This document shows positions 63,400-64,000 of a stretch of 64,000 bases of DNA, in pieces. The first letter of the stretch is position 1. The number at the start of each line of letters is the position of its first letter. The notes beneath the pieces are model-generated. The model was not told where the DNA came from. It searched no databases and saw only the letters and a program-made list of their open reading frames with translations. Made by a program: the position numbers and the translations under genes. The stretch comes from Algibacter pacificus. GTDB taxonomy: Bacteria > Bacteroidota > Bacteroidia > Flavobacteriales > Flavobacteriaceae. The stretch is from the NCBI RefSeq assembly GCF_008033385.1, contig NZ_VOGY01000006.1, forward strand, positions 62,001 to 126,000, given 5' to 3'.

Positions 63400-64000
63400 A
63401 TGGAAAATAATAGTAAAAGTACAGGTTTAAAAATAGCATTAGGGGTGGCTTTGGTTTTATTTTTAGGAACTGGTTTTTATGCCTTAAATCTTAGTAAAAA
63501 AAGTAGTGAAGTTGAAAAAGAGTTAACCGAGCAAAAACGTTTGGTGATGGATGACCTTAATACTATGGCAAAACAATATGATGAGGCTATTAGTGAAAAT
63601 AAAATATCAAATAATAATTTGATTGAAGCTAGAGGACGAATTCAAGGCTTAATAGATTCGTTAAAAATATCTGAAACCAATGTAAAAAGTTTGTGGCGAT
63701 ACAAACAAAAATATGTATCGTTACAAAAAGAAATGAATGCCTTACTAGCACAAAACGATTCGTTACGTGCACAAAACTCGTATTTAGCAACCTCTTTAGA
63801 TAGTACACGCGTACGATTGGAGGAGCGTACCATGTTTAACGATTCTTTATTAAGTCAAAACACGGCTTTAGCCGAAGTCGTAAACAAGGCATCGGTTTTA
63901 GGTGCGTATGGATTAAAGGGTTCGGGAGTTATAGAGCGGGCATCGGGAAAATTAATACCAACCGAACGTGCTAGACGTACCGATAAAATTAGAGTGTGTT
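63400..64000 (+). CDS. Coiled-coil membrane protein (partial, 3' end outside window)
   Basis: From the ATG at 63400 the frame is open to the right edge (200 residues). The start MENNSKSTGLKIALGVALVL carries one membrane helix (about residues 9-28), then a long coiled-coil (SEVEKELTEQKRLVMDD, VSLQKEMNALLAQNDSLRAQ) and a start of a soluble part (VLGAYGLKGSGVIERASGK). Such proteins are common in Flavobacteriaceae and of unknown function; they are sometimes named chromosome-partitioning proteins without support. The minus-strand ORF at 63642-63833 is an artefact. Confidence 0.7.
   Translation, partial: MENNSKSTGLKIALGVALVLFLGTGFYALNLSKKSSEVEKELTEQKRLVMDDLNTMAKQYDEAISENKISNNNLIEARGRIQGLIDSLKISETNVKSLWRYKQKYVSLQKEMNALLAQNDSLRAQNSYLATSLDSTRVRLEERTMFNDSLLSQNTALAEVVNKASVLGAYGLKGSGVIERASGKLIPTERARRTDKIRVC

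Noticed and set aside
63642-63833. Minus-strand 63-residue ORF
   Set aside because: It is antisense to the coiled-coil gene and has no support of its own.

Overview
The window is AT-rich and looks like a chromosomal segment of a marine-type Flavobacteriaceae (Bacteroidota). Evidence: many genes carry the Bacteroidota -7 promoter element TAnnTTTG; arginine is made with a Bacteroidetes-type N-acyl(succinyl)ornithine carbamoyltransferase; bamD-rpoZ-coaBC-porD-recN occur in order; there is a type IX secretion component (PorD), a TonB receptor with a CarboxypepD_reg-like domain, a CarB without the C-terminal allosteric domain, a 5'-nucleotidase split into two genes, and an RprX/RprY-like two-component pair. 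I cannot name the genus. I saw no tRNA, rRNA, prophage, transposase or CRISPR array.

Layout: 1-9400 holds an edge-truncated membrane protein, rpmH, carB, a phosphodiesterase, truA, an ABC exporter, the diadenylate cyclase cdaA, a lipoprotein and folP. 9480-13970 holds a DUF1599 protein, a DoxX/BT_3928-type membrane protein, a lone DppB-type permease, a TlpA-like lipoprotein and tpiA. 13972-15324 is non-coding and contains an array of a 163-bp unit in which two variants alternate. 15325-19456 holds prmA, clpS and a TonB receptor. 20070-20275 contains a consensus promoter followed by a nested stem structure and a T-run: a candidate structured RNA or leader just ahead of an 11-gene arginine plus proline operon (20434-31915: GNAT, argG, argC, proC, argD, proA, proB, argF', argB, argE, argH).

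32008-46618 holds the split 5'-nucleotidase, dapA, the bamD-rpoZ-coaBC-porD-recN block, fabI, a glycosyltransferase-ybbR-coaE group and the two-component system. 46700-48470 is an accessory pocket: an orphan gene between two copies of a ~100-bp repeat, then a candidate HEPN protein. 48473-55861 holds an esterase, a small membrane protein, a dihydroorotase-like protein without its metal ligands, a BatA-type protein, a glycosyltransferase and an M61 peptidase. 56220-57156 has a truncated methyltransferase fragment and a gene interrupted by an in-frame TGA. 57197-60351 is a leftward ArsR-controlled operon (arsR, thioredoxin, OsmC, ArsP-like permease, ArsF-like, ArsG-like) with two matching operator palindromes. 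katG and an edge-truncated coiled-coil membrane protein close the window.

Several dispersed intergenic repeat families run through the region: one with GCGTTA/TAACGC ends (four copies), one with GCTAG ends (two to three copies), and single copies related to the 163-bp array unit. The most interesting leads are the structured RNA ahead of the arginine operon, the ArsR operon with its duplicated operator, the metal-less dihydroorotase, the CoaBC active-site substitutions, the HEPN candidate and the higher-order 163-bp repeat.
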